From the NCBI GenBank assembly GCA_028865545.1, contig JAGWJY010000012.1:1-64000 (forward strand): DNA of 64,000 nucleotides, read 5' to 3'. Position numbers and translations under genes: made by a program. The first letter of the stretch is position 1. Each line of letters opens with the position of its first letter. Below are positions 30,259-39,944 of this stretch, in pieces. This DNA comes from Alphaproteobacteria bacterium. GTDB taxonomy: Bacteria > Pseudomonadota > Alphaproteobacteria > Micropepsales > Micropepsaceae. The notes beneath the pieces are model-generated. The model was not told the DNA's origin, did no database searches, and was given only the letters and a program-made list of their open reading frames with translations.

Positions 30259-31137
30259 ATGTCCATTCTCGTCGACAAGAACACCAAGGTCATCTGCCAG
30301 GGCTTCACCGGCAACCAGGGCACCTTCCATTCCGAACAGGCCATCGCTTACGGCACCAAAATGGTCGGCGGCACCTCGCCGGGCAAAGGCGGCTCGACGC
30401 ATCTCGGCCTGCCCGTCTTTGACACTGTGCGCCAGGCCAAGGAAGCCACGGGCTGCGACGCCACCGTGATCTATGTGCCGCCGCCGTTCGCGGCCGACGC
30501 CATTCTCGAAGCCATCGACGCGGAGATTCCGCTAATCGTCTGCATCACGGAAGGCATCCCGGTGCTCGACATGGTGAAGGTGAAGCGCGTGCTCGCCGGC
30601 TCCAAGTCGCGGTTGATCGGACCCAACTGCCCTGGCGTGATCACGCCGGGTGAGTGCAAAATCGGCATCATGCCCGGCCACATCCATCGCCGCGGCACGG
30701 TGGGCATCGTCTCGCGCTCCGGCACGCTGACCTATGAAGCGGTGGCACAGACCACGGCGGTAGGCCTCGGCCAGACATCCTGCGTCGGCATCGGTGGTGA
30801 TCCGGTGAAGGGCACCGAGCACATCGACGTGCTGGAGATGTTCCTCAAGGATCCCGAGACCGAAAGCATCGTCATGATCGGCGAGATCGGTGGCACGGCG
30901 GAAGAAGACGCGGCCGACTTCATCAAGCACGCCAAGGTGAAGAAGCCGATGGTCGGGTTCATCGCGGGCGTGACTGCGCCTCCGGGCCGCCGCATGGGCC
31001 ATGCCGGCGCCATCATCTCGGGCGGCAAGGGTGACGCGGCGTCGAAGATCGAAGCCATGCGCTCGGCCGGTATCCGCGTCTCGCCGAACCCGGCGGCGCT
31101 GGGCACCACGATGGTGAATCTGTTGAAGGGAAACTAG
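30259..31137 (+). CDS. sucD: succinate-CoA ligase subunit alpha
   Basis: Alpha subunit of succinyl-CoA synthetase; carries the phospho-histidine. The 292-residue protein starts [38 protein letters not shown] (CoA-binding domain) and shows the active region [10 protein letters not shown] with the phosphorylated His, as well as [12 protein letters not shown]. It begins with no gap after sucC. Its stop overlaps by four bases the stop of the convergent metallopeptidase gene, which therefore shares no transcription unit with it. Confidence 0.98.
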   Translation: MSILVDKNTKVICQGFTGNQGTFHSEQAIAYGTKMVGGTSPGKGGSTHLGLPVFDTVRQAKEATGCDATVIYVPPPFAADAILEAIDAEIPLIVCITEGIPVLDMVKVKRVLAGSKSRLIGPNCPGVITPGECKIGIMPGHIHRRGTVGIVSRSGTLTYEAVAQTTAVGLGQTSCVGIGGDPVKGTEHIDVLEMFLKDPETESIVMIGEIGGTAEEDAADFIKHAKVKKPMVGFIAGVTAPPGRRMGHAGAIISGGKGDAASKIEAMRSAGIRVSPNPAALGTTMVNLLKGN

Positions 31138-32081
31138 CCCTTCATTGCCGCGCGGACCGCGTCAATCATCTTGCTCTCGGGAATGCGGGCGAGCTGCGGG
31201 AACGTCTTGCCCGAGGCCAGCATCTTGCCTATCGCAAACCAGCCCGCGCAGTACAGCTCACGATCCATGCCGGTCGTACCCTTGCCGAAGGTGAATTTGG
31301 TGGCGACATCCGGCCCGGCCTTGTCGAGATAGGGCAGGATACCCTTGATCACCGCCGTTTTGTGCGCCGTGCAGCGCGCAAGCCACCCCGGCTCGTTGTT
31401 CAGCTCGGTATAGGCGGTGTCGGGCAAACCGGGCACCAAGGCCTTGTTGGCGTGCATCGCCAGGCCTTCGAGAAAGACCGTCTCGCCGATCGGTGCGCCG
31501 AAGCTGTTCTTCACACCGGCGAGTTGGAAATGCACCGAGTGCGACATCTCGTGCGCCAGCTGCACGGCGAGCATCGGGTTCTCGACCGGCATGACAACCG
31601 TCGGCGGCTGGCCGTTCATGGCCGGCACGGTGAACTCGTTGCCGTCGAACTGACCGACGAAGAACACCACGCGGGTATGAATCGGCACACCGGCCGTCGC
31701 ATAGAGCGTATTGACGCCCGCGAAGAGTTTGTGCGCGGTTGCCTCGGCATTTTTCTCGAGTGCGGGAAGCTGCGGCATCAACGCGGCGTAGCGGGGCCAG
31801 GCCGCGTCCAGCTGTTTGCGTGCCAGCGCTTCCCCTTCCGGTGTCGGCGGTACCGCGGCAATACCGTATTCCTTTTTCCACAACGACCAGCGCGCCGCTT
31901 CATCGAGGGCTTTGGCGTCTGTGTAGAATTTCTCGAACTTGCTCACGCGGTTGGCGATGTCGAGCGTGTGTGCATCAGGCGCAGCGGTGGAGCCGGCGAT
32001 AATACCCGCACCAATCACCACCCCGATCACCGTCGAGGCAATGCGATGGGACGATGTCCGGATCGGCTGCAGATGGCGCAT
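31134..32081 (-). CDS. exported gluzincin-type metallopeptidase
   Basis: A 315-residue secreted protein. A 30-residue N-terminal hydrophobic segment ([18 protein letters not shown]) serves as a signal peptide or anchor. The zinc motif HEMSH is at residues 177-181, with Glu178 as catalytic base, and a third ligand Glu205 in [13 protein letters not shown] (gluzincin arrangement, similar to DUF2268-type peptidases). The rest contains a propeptide-like helical region (residues 40-120). Substrate unknown. It runs against and between the two suc transcription units, converging on sucD and diverging from sucA. Confidence 0.8.
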   Translation of the reverse strand: MRHLQPIRTSSHRIASTVIGVVIGAGIIAGSTAAPDAHTLDIANRVSKFEKFYTDAKALDEAARWSLWKKEYGIAAVPPTPEGEALARKQLDAAWPRYAALMPQLPALEKNAEATAHKLFAGVNTLYATAGVPIHTRVVFFVGQFDGNEFTVPAMNGQPPTVVMPVENPMLAVQLAHEMSHSVHFQLAGVKNSFGAPIGETVFLEGLAMHANKALVPGLPDTAYTELNNEPGWLARCTAHKTAVIKGILPYLDKAGPDVATKFTFGKGTTGMDRELYCAGWFAIGKMLASGKTFPQLARIPESKMIDAVRAAMKG

Positions 32082-32423
32082 AAGGTCATGCCTTTTCTTG
32101 AACGTAGAACGGTATGGCGATCAGAAGCCGGGCACGACAAGCCGTTGCTGCCCAATTTGGCGCCAATCGTGCGCCGCATGGCGCGAACCGTGCTGTCGGG
32201 CACCAATGCGGCGGCACGACAGCGATGAAATTGCCGAAAGGAAATTGATCGGTACGTCGCAATCTAGTCTCATTGAACCCATATTAACGCAGATGGCTGT
32301 TTCATAATGTGTTCGGGCATGGCCTTTGACGCCCGGATGCGGTAAACGCGGTGCCTTTTTCGCATTGTTAAAGTCTCTGGATGGGTCTGCCACCCGACGA
32401 AACCCGAGCCCCAACGCCCTGAA
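32082..32423. other. divergent promoter region between metallopeptidase gene and sucA
   Basis: A 342-base gap. It contains AT-rich stretches (32240-32310 and 32360-32380) compared with flanking genes and must hold the promoters of both divergent genes. Possible sequences such as TTGAAC at 32273 and CATAAT at 32312 are spaced too far apart to call. I found no convincing small gene, hairpin or riboswitch. Confidence 0.5.
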
Positions 32424-35357
32424 ATGACAAAACAATCTTCTGCAGAACGCCTTAACCGGGCCTCTAACGAGATCCTCGAAACGACCTCCTTCCTCTATGG
32501 ATCGAACGCCGCCTATATCGAGGCGCTGTACGCCCAGTACCTGGAAAATCCCGATTCGGTGGACCCTACCTGGGCGAGCTACTTTGCCGAGCTGGGCCAA
32601 GCGGGGCTGACGCCCGCCCAAACCGGCCGCGGACCGGCCTGGGCGCGAGACGCCAAATCAGAGCTTCCCGGTGGTGAACTGATCGGGGCCCTGACCGGGC
32701 AGGTGGCCGCCCCCAAGCAGGCCGCCGCCGGTGGACAGGAACTGCGCGCCGCCGCGCAGGAGTCCATTCGCGCCATCCAGCTGGTGCGCGCCTATCGCGT
32801 CATTGGTCATCTGGAAGCAGACCTCGACCCCCTCAAGCTGTCGCCGAAGACGCCGCATCCACAGCTTGATCCGGCCTTCTATGGCTTCCACAGCGCCGAC
32901 CTCGACCGGCCCGTATTCATCGACGGCGTGATGGGCATGGAAAGCGCCACGCCGCGGCGCATGGTCGAGATCCTCAAGCGCACCTATTGCGGGAGGATCG
33001 GTTATGAGTTCATGCACATCAACGATGCCGAACAGAAGGACTGGCTGCAGCGGCGCATCGAAGGGCCGGACAAAGAAATCCAATTCACGCCCACCGGCAA
33101 GAAGGCGATCCTCTACAAGCTGATCGAGGCGGAAGGCTTCGAGAAATTCGCCGCGCTGCGCTTCCTGGGCACCAAGCGCTTCGGCCTCGACGGCGGTGAA
33201 TCCATGATCCCGGCGCTGGAACAGATCATCAAGCGTGGCGGGCAGCTGGGCGTGCAGGAAATCGTGTTCGGCATGGCCCATCGCGGCCGCCTCAACGTGC
33301 TGGCCAATCTGCTCTCCAAGCCCTATCGCCAGATCTTCCACGAATTCCAGGGCGGCAGCGTCAACCCCAGTGAAGTGCAAGGCTCGGGCGATGTGAAATA
33401 CCATCTGGGCGCCTCGTCGGACCGCGAATTCGACGGCAACCACGTACATCTGTCGCTGACGCCGAACCCTTCGCACCTCGAAGCCGCCGATCCGGTGGTC
33501 CTGGGTAAGTCGCGCGCCAAGCAGGCGCAGCTGGGCGACAGGATCACCCGCGCCAGCGTGCTGCCGCTGCTGCTGCACGGCGATGCGGCGTTCGCCGGTC
33601 AGGGCGTGGTCGCCGAATGCTTTGCGATGTCCGGCACCAAGGGTTTTCGCACCGGCGGCACCATCCATTTCGTCATCAACAACCAGATCGGCTTCACGAC
33701 GGCGCCGATGCATTCGCGCTCGTCGCCTTATTGCACCGATATCGCCCTGATGGTGCAGGCGCCGATCCTGCACGTGAACGGCGATGATCCGGAAGCGGTC
33801 GTGCATTGCGCGCGTATTGCCACCGAGTTCCGCCAGTTGTTCCATAAAGACGTGGTGATCGACATGTTCTGCTACCGCAGATTCGGTCATAACGAGACCG
33901 ACGAACCTTCGTTCACGCAGCCTTTGATGTACCGTGCCATCAAAGACCATCCGACCGTGCTGGAGCTCTATGCGGCCAAACTGGTCTCCGAAGGCACGCT
34001 GACTGAGGCCGACGTCAAGGAGATGATCGGCGAGTTCAACAGGCGACTCGACGAGGAATACGAAGCTTCGAAAACGCACCGTCCCAAGCGCGCTGACTGG
34101 CTCGACGGGCGCTGGTCCGGCATGTCGATCGCGCCGCAGGGCGATCGCCGCGGCGACACCGCCGTCGCCAAAGACATTCTGCTGGACGTCGGCAAGGCGC
34201 TGACCACCATTCCCGAAGGCTTCAACGCCCACAAGACCGTCGTGCGGCAGATGCAGCACAAGGCGAAGATGTTCGAAACCGGAGAAGGTCTCGATTGGGC
34301 CACGGCCGAAGCGCTGGCCTTCGGCACGCTGCTCAAGGAAGGCGTGTCGGTGCGCCTGTCGGGACAGGATTCCGCGCGCGGCACTTTCTCGCAGCGCCAC
34401 TCGGTGCTGATCGAGCAGGATAGTGAAGAGCGCTATGTGCCGCTCAATAATGTCGCCAAAGATCAACCCGAATTCGAAGTCATCGACTCGCTGCTCTCCG
34501 AAGCGGCGGTGCTCGGCTTCGAATACGGTTATGCGACGGCGGAACCGAAGGCTCTGGTGTTGTGGGAGGCGCAGTTCGGCGATTTCGCAAACGGTGCGCA
34601 GGTCATTATCGACCAGTTCATCTCCTCCGGCGAAATGAAGTGGTTGCGCATGTGCGGCCTGGTGTTACTGCTGCCGCATGGCTACGAGGGCCAGGGCCCG
34701 GAACACTCCTCGGCACGTCTTGAGCGTTATCTGCAACTTTGCGCCCAGGACAACATGCAAGTCGTCAACCCGACCACGCCGGCGAACTACTTCCATGTGC
34801 TGCGGCGGCAGATGCACCGTTCATTCCGCAAGCCGCTGATCGTGATGACGCCGAAATCGCTGCTGCGCCACAAGCGCTGCATCTCCTTCCTCGCAGATTT
34901 GGAGCCAGGAACGACGTTCCATCGCGTCTTCCGTGATCAGGCCGAATGCGTGCCGGGTGCGTCCACCGTCAAGCTGGTGCCCGATGATCAGATCAAGCGC
35001 GTCGTGCTGTGCAGCGGCAAGGTCTATTTCGATCTAATGGAAGAGCGCGAGAAGAAGAACGAAGGCCGCGTGCAGATGCTGCGGCTGGAACAGCTATATC
35101 CCTTCCCAGAGACTACGTTGGGCGCGGAACTGAAGCGTTTCCCGCAGGCGGATATCGTCTGGTGCCAGGAAGAGCCCAAGAACCAGGGCGCCTGGGCCTT
35201 CGTGCGCCCGCGCATTGAGGATCTACTCGACCAACTGGGCAACAGCCATCGCCCGCACTATGTCGGGCGGCCGGAATACGCCTCCACCGCCGCGGGCCTG
35301 ATGAGTCAGCACAATGCCGAACTTCATGCCTTCCTCGACGAGGCGCTGACGCTGTAA
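32424..35357 (+). CDS. sucA: 2-oxoglutarate dehydrogenase E1 component
   Basis: E1 subunit of the 2-oxoglutarate dehydrogenase complex; decarboxylates 2-oxoglutarate with thiamine diphosphate and passes the succinyl group to the E2 lipoyl arm. The 977 residues match the family. The N-terminus has the ASNEILETTSFLYGSNAAYIEALYAQYLENP segment that binds E2; the substrate-binding MAHRGRLNVL is at about residue 285, and the ThDP motif HGDAAFAGQGVVAE...NNQIGFTT spans about 380-425. The C-terminal half carries GYEGQGPEHSSARLERYLQ. The gene precedes sucB with a 102-base repeat-bearing spacer and both are on one unit; lpd is not in the window. Confidence 0.98.
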   Translation: MTKQSSAERLNRASNEILETTSFLYGSNAAYIEALYAQYLENPDSVDPTWASYFAELGQAGLTPAQTGRGPAWARDAKSELPGGELIGALTGQVAAPKQAAAGGQELRAAAQESIRAIQLVRAYRVIGHLEADLDPLKLSPKTPHPQLDPAFYGFHSADLDRPVFIDGVMGMESATPRRMVEILKRTYCGRIGYEFMHINDAEQKDWLQRRIEGPDKEIQFTPTGKKAILYKLIEAEGFEKFAALRFLGTKRFGLDGGESMIPALEQIIKRGGQLGVQEIVFGMAHRGRLNVLANLLSKPYRQIFHEFQGGSVNPSEVQGSGDVKYHLGASSDREFDGNHVHLSLTPNPSHLEAADPVVLGKSRAKQAQLGDRITRASVLPLLLHGDAAFAGQGVVAECFAMSGTKGFRTGGTIHFVINNQIGFTTAPMHSRSSPYCTDIALMVQAPILHVNGDDPEAVVHCARIATEFRQLFHKDVVIDMFCYRRFGHNETDEPSFTQPLMYRAIKDHPTVLELYAAKLVSEGTLTEADVKEMIGEFNRRLDEEYEASKTHRPKRADWLDGRWSGMSIAPQGDRRGDTAVAKDILLDVGKALTTIPEGFNAHKTVVRQMQHKAKMFETGEGLDWATAEALAFGTLLKEGVSVRLSGQDSARGTFSQRHSVLIEQDSEERYVPLNNVAKDQPEFEVIDSLLSEAAVLGFEYGYATAEPKALVLWEAQFGDFANGAQVIIDQFISSGEMKWLRMCGLVLLLPHGYEGQGPEHSSARLERYLQLCAQDNMQVVNPTTPANYFHVLRRQMHRSFRKPLIVMTPKSLLRHKRCISFLADLEPGTTFHRVFRDQAECVPGASTVKLVPDDQIKRVVLCSGKVYFDLMEEREKKNEGRVQMLRLEQLYPFPETTLGAELKRFPQADIVWCQEEPKNQGAWAFVRPRIEDLLDQLGNSHRPHYVGRPEYASTAAGLMSQHNAELHAFLDEALTL

Positions 35358-35373
35358 ATTCAAATCTTGCTCT

Positions 35374-35443
35374 CCCCCTTCGACAAGCTCAGGGTGAGGG
35401 CGTTCCTGCATTTTCCTCATGCTGAGCCGATCGAAGCATGAGG
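35374..35443. repeat. inverted REP-like pair between sucA and sucB
   Basis: CTTCGACAAGCTCAGGGTGA at 35379-35398 is an arm that, on the reverse strand, matches CCTCATGCTGAGCCGATCGAAG at 35415-35436 in 17 of 22 positions, so the two form an imperfect head-to-head palindrome. The second arm itself folds by a perfect 9-base stem, CCTCATGCT (35415-35423) with AGCATGAGG (35435-35443). The arm sequence resembles a repeat I have seen in intergenic DNA of several alphaproteobacteria. It lies within the sucA-sucB transcript, so it may modulate the mRNA. Confidence 0.6.
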
Positions 35444-35459
35444 GCCGAAAGAGGCCTAG

Positions 35460-36722
35460 ATGAGCATCGAGATCAAAGTTCCGGCGATGGGCGAGTCCGT
35501 CACCGAAGCGACTGTCGCCCGCTGGTTCAAAAAGGAAGGCGACGCAGTCGCCCGCGACGAGCCGTTGCTGGAGCTGGAAACCGATAAGGTCACGGTAGAG
35601 GTGCCTTCACCAGCCGACGGTGCGATCGAGACCATCTCGGTGAAGGCTGGCGATACGGTCGAAGTCGGCAGCATCCTGGGCGCCATCGCCGAGGGCAAGG
35701 CCGGCAAGGCGACGCCAGTGATGTCGCGCAATCCCGATGCCGTCGCACCCAAGACACCGGCGGCTGAACCCCCCAGGCCCGTGGCGGTCCCTGCGCCCGC
35801 CGCGGCCAAGCTCGCGGCGGCGGCCCACGCCGCCATCGGCACAGCGCCGTCGGTGCGCCGTATTGCCGAAGAGACCGGGCTCGATCCCGCGCGCGTCGGC
35901 GGCACCGGCAAGGACGGCCGCATCACCAAGGGCGACATGCTCGCCGCGCTGCAAGGCAGTGCCCAGCCGGCTGCATCGCGCCCCGCATTGGCGGCGGTTC
36001 CCTCCGGCCCACGTGTCAACGCGGCGCGCGAAGAACGCGTCACCATGAGCCGGCTGCGCAAGACCGTCGCGCTGCGTCTCAAGGAATCCCAGAACACCGC
36101 CGCCCAGCTCACGACCTTCAACGAAGTCGACATGAGCCATGTGATGGCGCTGCGCAGCACGTACAAGGAAAGCTTCGAGAAGAAGCACGGCGTGCGGCTC
36201 GGCTTCATGGGCTTCTTCGTCAAGGCATGCATTGCGGCGCTGAAAGAGCTGCCCAACGTCAACGCCGAGATCGAAGGCGACGATATCGTCTACAAGAACT
36301 ACTACGACATCGGCGTAGCGGTCTCGACCGACCGGGGCTTGGTGGTTCCGGTGGTACGTGACGCCGACACGCTGTCACTGGCCGGCATCGAAAGCGCGAT
36401 CGGCGACTTCGGTCACCGCGCCCGCGACAACAAGTTGAAGCTCGAGGAACTGCAAGGTGGTACCTTCTCCATCACCAATGGCGGGGTGTTCGGTTCGCTG
36501 ATGTCGACGCCGATCCTCAACGCGCCCCAATCCGGCATCCTCGGCATGCACAAGATCCAGAACCGCCCGATGGCGGAAGGCGACAAGGTCGTCATCAAGC
36601 CGATGATGTATCTGGCACTGTCCTACGACCACCGCCTGGTCGACGGGCGCGAGGCCGTCACGTTCCTGGTGCGCGTGAAGGAAAACCTGGAAGACCCGCA
36701 GCGCATGCTGTTGGAGATCTGA
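35460..36722 (+). CDS. sucB: dihydrolipoyl succinyltransferase (2-oxoglutarate dehydrogenase E2)
   Basis: E2 core of the 2-oxoglutarate dehydrogenase complex. The 420-residue protein has one lipoyl domain (lipoylated Lys43 in ETDKVTVE), a Pro/Ala linker, the E3-binding peripheral domain [24 protein letters not shown] around residues 135-165, and the catalytic domain with [17 protein letters not shown] and the active-site SYDHRLVDG near residue 395. It follows sucA in one operon after a repeat-bearing spacer. The start ATG at 35460 immediately gives [14 protein letters not shown], the lipoyl N-terminus. The E3 gene is not nearby. Confidence 0.98.
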   Translation: MSIEIKVPAMGESVTEATVARWFKKEGDAVARDEPLLELETDKVTVEVPSPADGAIETISVKAGDTVEVGSILGAIAEGKAGKATPVMSRNPDAVAPKTPAAEPPRPVAVPAPAAAKLAAAAHAAIGTAPSVRRIAEETGLDPARVGGTGKDGRITKGDMLAALQGSAQPAASRPALAAVPSGPRVNAAREERVTMSRLRKTVALRLKESQNTAAQLTTFNEVDMSHVMALRSTYKESFEKKHGVRLGFMGFFVKACIAALKELPNVNAEIEGDDIVYKNYYDIGVAVSTDRGLVVPVVRDADTLSLAGIESAIGDFGHRARDNKLKLEELQGGTFSITNGGVFGSLMSTPILNAPQSGILGMHKIQNRPMAEGDKVVIKPMMYLALSYDHRLVDGREAVTFLVRVKENLEDPQRMLLEI

Positions 36723-36843
36723 TCTCCAATTTTTCGCCGTTGCGACAGCAAGTGCGGCTGATTGTCAGCAACACGCCGCGATCTGCGTGCGGCGAAAAGC
36801 GCGCCAGCTAGGGAATGACCGCGATCGGTGATATCGTGTCGGC

Positions 36844-39411
36844 ATGTCTGACGACCCTGCATCGGTTGTAGCGATCCGCGGCCTCAGTGAGGCAGATGCC
36901 CAGGCCAGACTGAAAGCTGAAGGTTTCAACGAACTACCGAGGCCGGACCGGCGTACCCCGCTGCGCATTGTCCTCGAGGTGCTGCACGAACCCATGCTGG
37001 CGTTGTTGCTGGGTGGCGGCGTGATTTATCTGCTGCTCGGCGACCTGAAGGAAGCGCTGATCCTGCTGGTCTTCGCGACGATGTCCGTGGTGATCACCGT
37101 CGTCCAAGAGACCCGCACCGAACACGTCCTGGAAGCCCTGCGCGATCTCACCAGTCCGCGCGCCCTGGTCATACGCGATGGCGCACGCCAGCGGATCGCC
37201 GGCCGGGAGGTGGTGCGCGGTGATTTCATCGTGCTTGCCGAGGGCGACCGGGTCCCAGCCGACGCCGTGCTTGTGCAATGCCGCGATCTGCAGACCGATG
37301 AATCGCTACTGACAGGGGAATCCGTGCCGGTTCGCAAGATTGCGGGCGACAACAGCGTTCCGGCCAAAAGCCGCCGGCCGGGCGGCGACGGCCTGCCCTA
37401 TGTCTTCTCCGGTTCGATGATCGTGCGCGGAACTGCGATCGGCGAAGTGACCGCGACCGGCGCGTTGAGCGAAATCGGCAAGATCGGCCAGTCGCTCAGC
37501 ACGCTGGAGACGGAGCCACCGCGCCTGCAGGCGCAGACCAGGAGACTGGTCCGGGTATTTGCCGTGGTCGGGGGAACGGTGAGCATACTGGCGGTGCTGT
37601 TGTACGGCACTTTACGCGGTGGATGGCTCGACGCAATCCTCGCCGGCATCGCGCTCGGCATGTCGATGCTGCCAGAGGAATTCCCGGTTGTCCTCACCGT
37701 CTTCATGGCGATGGGCGCCTGGCGGATTTCGCGGGCGCGTGTGCTGACGCGGCGCGCCGCGACCATCGAAACCCTCGGATCCGCAACGGTACTGTGTACA
37801 GATAAAACCGGCACGCTGACCGAGAACCGGATGTCCGTCGCGGAGTTGCGCCTCAAGAACGGCGAGATTTTCCTGCCCAGCAGGACGCCGGACGCGCGCA
37901 TACCGGAGAGCCACCATGATCTGATCGAGTTCGGCATTCTCGCCAGCGCACGCGACCCGTTCGATCCGATGGAAAAAGCGTTCCAGGAGCTCGGCCGCGC
38001 GCAGTTGAGCGGGACGGAACATCTCCATGGTCCAGAATGGAAGCTGGTGCACAGCTATGGAATTCGCCCAGACCTCCTCGCCATGTCGCGCGTCTGGCAG
38101 TCCGCCAACGGCGGGCAGGAATTCGTCGTCGCGGCCAAGGGTGCGCCGGAAGCCATCGCCGGTCTCTGCCATCTCGACGCCGCGGACCGCGCCGCGCTGA
38201 CGCAGCCTCTGGATGCCATGGCCGCCAAGGGCCTGCGCGTCCTGGGCGTGGCCCGCGCCTCGTTCGCGGGGCCGGCATGGCCCGGGTCGCAACGCGATTT
38301 TGCCTTCGAGTTCCTGGGTCTTGTCGGTCTTGCCGATCCGCTGCGGCCCAGCGTGCCCGGAGCCGTCGCCGATTGCCGCTCGGCCGGCATCAAGGTCGTC
38401 ATGATCACGGGCGATTATCCGGCGACCGCCAGGGCTATCGCCCGCCAGGCGGGGCTCGACGCTCAAGACCTTGCGACGGGCGACGAACTCGAGCGGCTGA
38501 GTGACGCGGAGCTGGCGCGGCGCGTACGCACCGCAACCGTATTCGCGCGGATCATGCCGGAACAAAAACTCCGCATCGTCAATGCGCTCAAGGCGAACGG
38601 CGAAATCGTCGCCATGACCGGAGACGGCGTCAACGATGCGCCCTCGCTCAAGGCCGCGCATATCGGCATCGCCATGGGCGGACGCGGAACCGATGTGGCG
38701 CGCGAGGCTTCGTCGATCGTACTGCTCGACGACGATTTTGGCTCCGTCGTTAAAGCGGTACGGCTTGGCCGTCGAATCTACGACAACCTCCGCAAGGCGA
38801 TGGGCTTCATCTTCGCGGTTCACGTCCCGATCGCAGGGTTGGCCCTGCTGCCGCTGTTGTTCGGCCTGCCGATCATTTTCTGGCCCATGCACATCGCCTT
38901 CCTGGAGATGGTGATCGATCCCGTGTGCTCGCTCGTCTTCGAAGCCGAGACGGAAGAGGAAGACGTGATGCGCCGACCGCCGCGTTCGCCCGACGAACCG
39001 CTGTTCTCGGCGGCCCTGATCTGGTGGAGCGTCCTGCAGGGAGCCCTGGCGTTTGCGCTCGTGGCCGTCATCTTCATCGTCGCACTCGGCCAGGGAATGC
39101 CGGAAGCGAGCCTACGCGCACTGACCTTCTTTTCGCTGATCATGGCGATCATCAGCCTGATCTTCATCGACCGCTCGTTCAGCACATCGCTGGTCACAGC
39201 ACTGCGCCGGCCCAATCGGGCGCTTGCCGCGGTGTTGATCGCCGTGGTCGCGACGCTGGGCTTGACGCTGCTTTGGCCCCTCGCGATGGGCCTGTTCCGC
39301 TTCGGCCCCCTGCATTTGGACGATCTCGCCCTGGCGCTTGGTGCGGGCGCGTCCGTGCTCGCTTCCCTGGAATTCCTGAAACCTTTGTGGCGCGAACGCC
39401 TGCGGTCCTGA
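36844..39411 (+). CDS. cation-translocating P-type ATPase (P2-type)
   Basis: An 855-residue P-type pump with ten predicted membrane helices. Landmarks: the A-domain DESLLTGESVPV, the membrane motif MLPEEFPVVLTVFM in helix 4, the phosphorylated Asp320 in LCTDKTGTLTENR, MTGDGVNDAPSLK in the hinge, and the helix 6 segment EMVIDPVCSLVFE. PEEFP in place of the PEGLP of calcium pumps is typical of a widespread bacterial P2 subgroup whose ion is not settled; calcium or another divalent cation is a guess. It starts 121 bases after sucB on the same strand and may be read from the suc transcript or its own promoter. Confidence 0.88.
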   Translation: MSDDPASVVAIRGLSEADAQARLKAEGFNELPRPDRRTPLRIVLEVLHEPMLALLLGGGVIYLLLGDLKEALILLVFATMSVVITVVQETRTEHVLEALRDLTSPRALVIRDGARQRIAGREVVRGDFIVLAEGDRVPADAVLVQCRDLQTDESLLTGESVPVRKIAGDNSVPAKSRRPGGDGLPYVFSGSMIVRGTAIGEVTATGALSEIGKIGQSLSTLETEPPRLQAQTRRLVRVFAVVGGTVSILAVLLYGTLRGGWLDAILAGIALGMSMLPEEFPVVLTVFMAMGAWRISRARVLTRRAATIETLGSATVLCTDKTGTLTENRMSVAELRLKNGEIFLPSRTPDARIPESHHDLIEFGILASARDPFDPMEKAFQELGRAQLSGTEHLHGPEWKLVHSYGIRPDLLAMSRVWQSANGGQEFVVAAKGAPEAIAGLCHLDAADRAALTQPLDAMAAKGLRVLGVARASFAGPAWPGSQRDFAFEFLGLVGLADPLRPSVPGAVADCRSAGIKVVMITGDYPATARAIARQAGLDAQDLATGDELERLSDAELARRVRTATVFARIMPEQKLRIVNALKANGEIVAMTGDGVNDAPSLKAAHIGIAMGGRGTDVAREASSIVLLDDDFGSVVKAVRLGRRIYDNLRKAMGFIFAVHVPIAGLALLPLLFGLPIIFWPMHIAFLEMVIDPVCSLVFEAETEEEDVMRRPPRSPDEPLFSAALIWWSVLQGALAFALVAVIFIVALGQGMPEASLRALTFFSLIMAIISLIFIDRSFSTSLVTALRRPNRALAAVLIAVVATLGLTLLWPLAMGLFRFGPLHLDDLALALGAGASVLASLEFLKPLWRERLRS

Positions 39412-39418
39412 GGAAGGA

Positions 39419-39847
39419 CTATGCCACCCGCTGGTCCAGCATCTCGAGCTTGGCCAGCTCGACGTGAGCGCGCAGCTCGATCTCGTCAAGCACGCTCTGC
39501 AGTTTCGGATCGGCGAAACTTTCGTGGCGGCGCGTAACCGCATTGGCCAGCCGATTGAGCGTGGCGCGCGGAATGCCGCCAGCCAGCAGACCGTCGCGCA
39601 CCTGATCAAGCATGTCGAGCAGCTGTTCGCCGTGCTTGAGGCCCTTCGAACGGCCGTCGGTGGAGTCGTCGAGACCTTGCAGTGTCAGGATGGAATCGAG
39701 GGCGGCGATGGGGCCTGGGCCGGCGACGACTTGCGCGCGCGGTTCGGGTGACGAAGAAACCGAAAACACGCCATCCGTCGCGGACGCACTTTTGGCGGCG
39801 CGGCGTACGACAGCCGAATCGACCTTGCTAGTGCTTTTGATCTCCAT
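39419..39847 (-). CDS. fliX: flagellar assembly regulator FliX
   Basis: FliX is an alphaproteobacterial trans-acting regulator that couples early flagellar assembly to later gene expression (in Caulobacter through FlbD). The 142-residue protein shows the family pattern: a variable N-terminus, then IAALDSILTLQGLDD, GEQLLDMLDQVRDGLLAGGIPRATLNRLA, and the C-terminal LDEIELRAHVELAKLEM. The ATG at 39847 is used; an in-frame GTG at 39865 is a weaker alternative. Flagellar partners (flgI and others) that normally flank it are absent here, so it is an isolated gene. A near-consensus CtrA box lies at 39894-39908, 47 bases upstream. Confidence 0.88.
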   Translation of the reverse strand: MEIKSTSKVDSAVVRRAAKSASATDGVFSVSSSPEPRAQVVAGPGPIAALDSILTLQGLDDSTDGRSKGLKHGEQLLDMLDQVRDGLLAGGIPRATLNRLANAVTRRHESFADPKLQSVLDEIELRAHVELAKLEMLDQRVA

Positions 39848-39893
39848 GGACGTGTTCCGTCCCACTGCGACGCATCAGCATCCCGCAATGTGG

Positions 39894-39908
39894 TTAAGGA
39901 GTGGTTGA
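39894..39908. promoter_or_regulatory. CtrA-type box upstream of fliX
   Basis: TTAAGGAGTGGTTGA (TTAA-N7-TTGA) differs from the CtrA consensus TTAA-N7-TTAA at one position. Read towards fliX it appears as the direct repeat CAACCAC and AACCAC with 11-base period, ending 47 bases upstream of the ATG at 39847. In Caulobacter, fliX belongs to the early flagellar class under CtrA control, which supports this reading. Confidence 0.5.
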
Positions 39909-39944
39909 GAGCGACAACCTGAAATTCACCTGTCTGCCGCGGAC

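Noticed and set aside
32658-34466. 602-aa open frame antisense to sucA
   Set aside because: Same codon-bias shadow; no ribosome binding site, no known domain, and sucA is unambiguous.
36731-36799. TTTTCGCCG...CGGCGAAAA inverted repeat between sucB and the ATPase gene
   Set aside because: Arms are about 50 bases apart with only 9 paired bases; could be chance in GC-rich DNA.
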